DNA of 36,293 nt from Candidatus Abyssobacteria bacterium SURF_5 (GTDB lineage: Bacteria; Abyssobacteria; SURF-5): positions 1 through 36,293 of the forward strand of contig QZKU01000044.1 in assembly GCA_003598085.1 (NCBI GenBank). The letters run 5' to 3'. Positions 34,066 to 36,293 of this stretch are shown piece after piece. Within the stretch, counting starts at the first letter, position 1. Each line of letters starts with the position of its first letter. Position numbers and translations under genes: made by a program. The notes under the pieces were generated by a model that ran no database searches, had not been told where the DNA came from, and saw only the letters and a list, made by a program, of their open reading frames with translations.

Positions 34066-34982
34066 TGATCCTGCTCTCGTTGCGGGAATGCCTCCGGATG
34101 GATTGCCCGGGCCATCTCCTCGATCCCGATTCGAAGCCTCGGGCCGGGAAGAGTCACATGATCCGCCACCAATCCGTGTATCCGTCCCTCTTTGACCGCC
34201 GGAATCGTCGAGTAGGCGCTCCATACTTTTTCCGCCTGCTTCTCCTGATCGCCCGTCAATTCGAAATTGAGCGATGTGTAAAAGATCACTTCCGGTGCTT
34301 TCGAGACAACCTGCTCTATGCTCAGCTGCGGATATTTCATTGAGCTGTCACCGGCAATGTTCTCGCCGCCGGCGATCCCGATCAAATCATTGATAAAGGT
34401 CCCTTTGCCCGCAACGAACAGCGGGTCCATTCCGACGATGAACATGACCCTGCGCTTCGGTCTGTCCGCCACGCGACTGCCGACCTCGGCAAACTTCTCC
34501 TGCAGTCCCTTAATCATCTCGGCGGCGGCCGCCTCGGCGCCGGCCTCTTGCCCGATGGTTTCAACGGTGGCGTAAAGGTCGGCGATTGTGTCGTTCGGGA
34601 GCGAAAGCATCTTGATGCCGAGTTGCCTGAGCGAGCGATACGTATTCTCATGAGTCGCGTTCGGGAGCGCGATGACAAGGTCAGGCTCAAGCGCGATCAC
34701 AGCCTCGACGTTCGGGTTCACGAGGCCGCCCACTTTCGGTCTCTTGGCCGCCTCGGGGGGATAATCGCAGAAATCGCTCACTCCCACCACCTTCTCGCCG
34801 AGCCCGAGCGCAAAAACTATTTCAGTTATGCTCGGCGCCATCGAGACGATCCGGTTCGGGGGCATCTCTTGCGCCCGCGCGTCGGCGGAAGACATGATCG
34901 GTTTCTGTGGCTCATTCCCGCACGAAGGGAACCCGAGCATTATCAGGAAAAGAAAGGCAACAATCGCTTTCGGCGTCTTCAT
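34062..34982 (-). CDS. Periplasmic binding lipoprotein of ABC importer (BtuF/FecB-like)
   Basis: Class III substrate-binding protein feeding the next permease. 306 residues from ATG 34982, which begins a clear lipoprotein signal [16 protein letters not shown] ending at a lipobox GFPSC (Cys about 21). The mature part starts [20 protein letters not shown] (about 44-63), the usual first strand-helix of BtuF, then [30 protein letters not shown] and a long linking helix. It could bind a corrinoid, haem or ferric chelate; the upstream MetE-like gene favours corrinoid. ATGA overlap with the upstream gene. Confidence 0.87.
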   Translation of the reverse strand: MKTPKAIVAFLFLIMLGFPSCGNEPQKPIMSSADARAQEMPPNRIVSMAPSITEIVFALGLGEKVVGVSDFCDYPPEAAKRPKVGGLVNPNVEAVIALEPDLVIALPNATHENTYRSLRQLGIKMLSLPNDTIADLYATVETIGQEAGAEAAAAEMIKGLQEKFAEVGSRVADRPKRRVMFIVGMDPLFVAGKGTFINDLIGIAGGENIAGDSSMKYPQLSIEQVVSKAPEVIFYTSLNFELTGDQEKQAEKVWSAYSTIPAVKEGRIHGLVADHVTLPGPRLRIGIEEMARAIHPEAFPQREQDQ

Positions 34983-36025
34983 TTCCGGCCGTTCCTTTCC
35001 CTCATCGCCTGTGACAGCCGCGTCGCCATTATCAAGATCTCTTCCGCGGCGCGCTCGTCGGCAATCGGGCCGACACCGCAACTGGGCGTGATCAGCGATT
35101 GTTCCCATACCATGTGACCATCAATCCCCTTCGAATCGAAAGCCGCAAATGCCGCATTCATTCTATCTGCCAAAACGGGCGCCGTCTCCGTCCCGGTATA
35201 TGCTTCCGTCGGCACCATCCCCCAGGCAATCCTGCCGCCGCGTTCGAGAAACTGTGAGATCTCCGAACTGTAACAGGCGAAACCGGTGAGGTAGCCGAAT
35301 GCATCGAAGCTGATGATGTCGGTCTCGGTCTCGAGCAGCATCTTCCAGTCAGTGTTGCCGCAGCAGTGAATGCCTGCCACAGCGCCTGCCTGCCGGATGG
35401 GACGAATGAGCTGATCGAGGATGTCGATGATCCGCTCGCGCGTCAGGCTGCTGAATGGACCTCCAAAACTGGAAAGATACGGTTCATCAATGAAAATGAT
35501 TGGGGTCGCACCGTATTCCTGAAACAGCTTCGCCTGCCACCGCGCCTTCATCTCCAGGCATTTGATCACGATGTCGGCTGCGGCTTCATCATAAATGATC
35601 CCGTATCCCGCTTCATTGAGTACGCTCAGACCGAACGTGATCGGGCCAACCAGGTGCCCCTTGAGAAACGGGGGACGGATTCGCCTTTTCTCGACGGCGG
35701 ACAGAAAAGCATGCAGCCCCTCCGCATACTCGGGCGAGATTGAGAAGTAGTCAACGCGCCCGTTGATATACTGCTCGTAGAACTCCGCTTGAAGATCGGG
35801 GGCGGCTTGTGTGAACTGGATTCGACGCGACGATTCATCCACGATAACCCCGCACATCTTCTCGGTAAACTGTACCAGCATCTGCTCCAGAAACCGCCTT
35901 CTGCTGAGCTGAGGCCAGAACGGCGCTTCCGTAAAGTGTTCAAGAATCAGGGCGATGGGCCGGTCCGGCTCCATATGCGGAACAGTCCCGATTCCCGTCG
36001 CAATCGCTTTACCTAAAAAACTCAT
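34979..36025 (-). CDS. MetE/UROD-superfamily zinc methyltransferase (core methionine synthase-like)
   Basis: TIM-barrel methyltransferase of the methionine-synthase/uroporphyrinogen-decarboxylase superfamily. 348 residues from ATG 36025. The N-terminus reads [15 protein letters not shown] then [15 protein letters not shown], typical of the short MetE-like group. Putative zinc ligands are His220 and Cys222 in [10 protein letters not shown], and Cys316 in TPSCGVGP. It lacks the N-terminal half of full MetE. Core MetE-type enzymes can use methylcobalamin rather than methyl-folate; the adjoining corrinoid-type importer fits that. UROD activity is less likely because of the Cys ligands. First gene of the operon; a promoter and leader hairpin lie upstream. 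Confidence 0.8.
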   Translation of the reverse strand: MSFLGKAIATGIGTVPHMEPDRPIALILEHFTEAPFWPQLSRRRFLEQMLVQFTEKMCGVIVDESSRRIQFTQAAPDLQAEFYEQYINGRVDYFSISPEYAEGLHAFLSAVEKRRIRPPFLKGHLVGPITFGLSVLNEAGYGIIYDEAAADIVIKCLEMKARWQAKLFQEYGATPIIFIDEPYLSSFGGPFSSLTRERIIDILDQLIRPIRQAGAVAGIHCCGNTDWKMLLETETDIISFDAFGYLTGFACYSSEISQFLERGGRIAWGMVPTEAYTGTETAPVLADRMNAAFAAFDSKGIDGHMVWEQSLITPSCGVGPIADERAAEEILIMATRLSQAMRERNGRK

Positions 36026-36057
36026 GCTGCCGAAAAGACCTTCCCTGATGAAACCTG

Positions 36058-36089
36058 CTCCGCTCCTGCAAAATCGCACAGGAACGGAA
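36058..36089 (-). promoter_or_regulatory. Strong leader hairpin before the MetE-like gene
   Basis: An 11-bp stem (36058-36068 with 36079-36089, including two G-T wobbles) and a 10-base loop lie inside the predicted 5' leader, about 33 bases before the ATG. No B12-box is seen, so this is not a recognisable cobalamin riboswitch. It may be a different cis-regulator. Confidence 0.5.
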
Positions 36090-36111
36090 GCAAACACCCT
36101 TCAGCTTTAAA

Positions 36112-36141
36112 AGTATAGCATACACACTTTAACGGGTTCAA
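36112..36141 (-). promoter_or_regulatory. Promoter for the MetE-like/btu-like operon
   Basis: On the minus strand TTGAAC (36136-36141), 18-base spacer, TATACT (36112-36117), with an extended -10 TG one base before it. Transcription would start near 36105, giving a leader of about 80 bases. Confidence 0.6.
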
Positions 36142-36293
36142 TCGGGGGCAAAGCTTGCCACGAAGGAAAGAACAGACAGTTTCGCGAAATTTGCGGAGTA
36201 ATGTCAAGAAATTTCTGTAAAATGCTCTTTTCTTTGGTCTTTGTCTTTAAAGGTGCGAAGCGAATCAGCAGTAGTAGGCGTTGTGGGAATGTG
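36142..36293. other. Window-edge intergenic stretch with two palindromes
   Basis: No gene is recognised. Two perfect 10-base palindromes are present: TTTCGCGAAA (36180-36189) and AGAAATTTCT (36207-36216). A minus-strand TTGACA (36202-36207) lies between them, but no good -10 follows. The palindromes could be operators for a gene beyond the edge. Confidence 0.3.

Noticed and set aside
36026-36105. Cobalamin riboswitch before the MetE-like operon
   Set aside because: No B12-box and the leader is too short; only one hairpin is visible.
1-36293. CRISPR arrays, insertion sequences, phage genes or rRNA
   Set aside because: No repeat arrays, transposase, integrase, phage structural genes or rRNA motifs were seen; the region looks like core chromosome.

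Overview
The window reads as a chromosomal segment of a Gram-negative (diderm) bacterium. It encodes lipid A synthesis (LpxD, LpxC-FabZ, LpxA, LpxB), BamA, two Skp-like chaperones, a Lol lipoprotein exporter and the LptF/LptG permeases. It also carries McsA-McsB-ClpC, a protein-arginine-phosphorylation and unfoldase module best known from Firmicutes. Sequence is moderately GC-rich and gene packing is tight. The gene order (uppS-cdsA next to prfB-lysS-lol-mcsAB-clpC-bamA, without dxr or rseP) and the LpxC-FabZ fusion do not match a common model organism. They fit an uncultivated diderm lineage, but I cannot assign a phylum from sequence alone.

Layout. Positions 198-23825 form a nearly continuous plus-strand block: uppS, cdsA, prfB (with programmed +1 frameshift), lysS, lolC, lolD, mcsA, mcsB, clpC, bamA, two skp-like genes, lpxD, lpxC-fabZ, lpxA, a Gfo/Idh/MocA oxidoreductase, lpxB, polA and rho. 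Internal promoters are visible before lysS and before the first skp gene. Positions 23862-28492 lie on the minus strand: lptG, lptF, an RlmI-type methyltransferase, and a two-repeat C-GCAxxG-C-C protein. The conserved first cysteine of that protein is replaced by an in-frame TGA, followed by a hairpin that fits a bacterial SECIS element, so it is a likely selenoprotein. Positions 28742-31446 are plus-strand: a divergent ATP-type PEP carboxykinase with a strong terminator, then an NMO/FabK-family flavoprotein with its own promoter. Positions 31450-36025 are a minus-strand operon with overlapping or touching genes: a MetE/UROD-like zinc methyltransferase, a BtuF-like lipoprotein, a BtuC-like permease, NIF3 and TsaE.

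How the genes work together. The left block joins envelope building (undecaprenyl carrier, CDP-diacylglycerol, lipid A, OMP assembly, lipoprotein release) with protein quality control and housekeeping functions. LptF/LptG would export the finished LPS. The right operon couples corrinoid uptake to a possible methylcobalamin-linked methyl transfer.

Most interesting points: the probable selenoprotein and its SECIS; an LpxD whose catalytic histidine position is not histidine; a GnnA-like oxidoreductase inside the lpx cluster with no GnnB, LpxH or LpxI nearby; a DNA polymerase I with a natural Tyr at the ddNTP-selectivity position and a Glu at one exonuclease metal ligand; and McsAB-ClpC without CtsR in an LPS-making bacterium.
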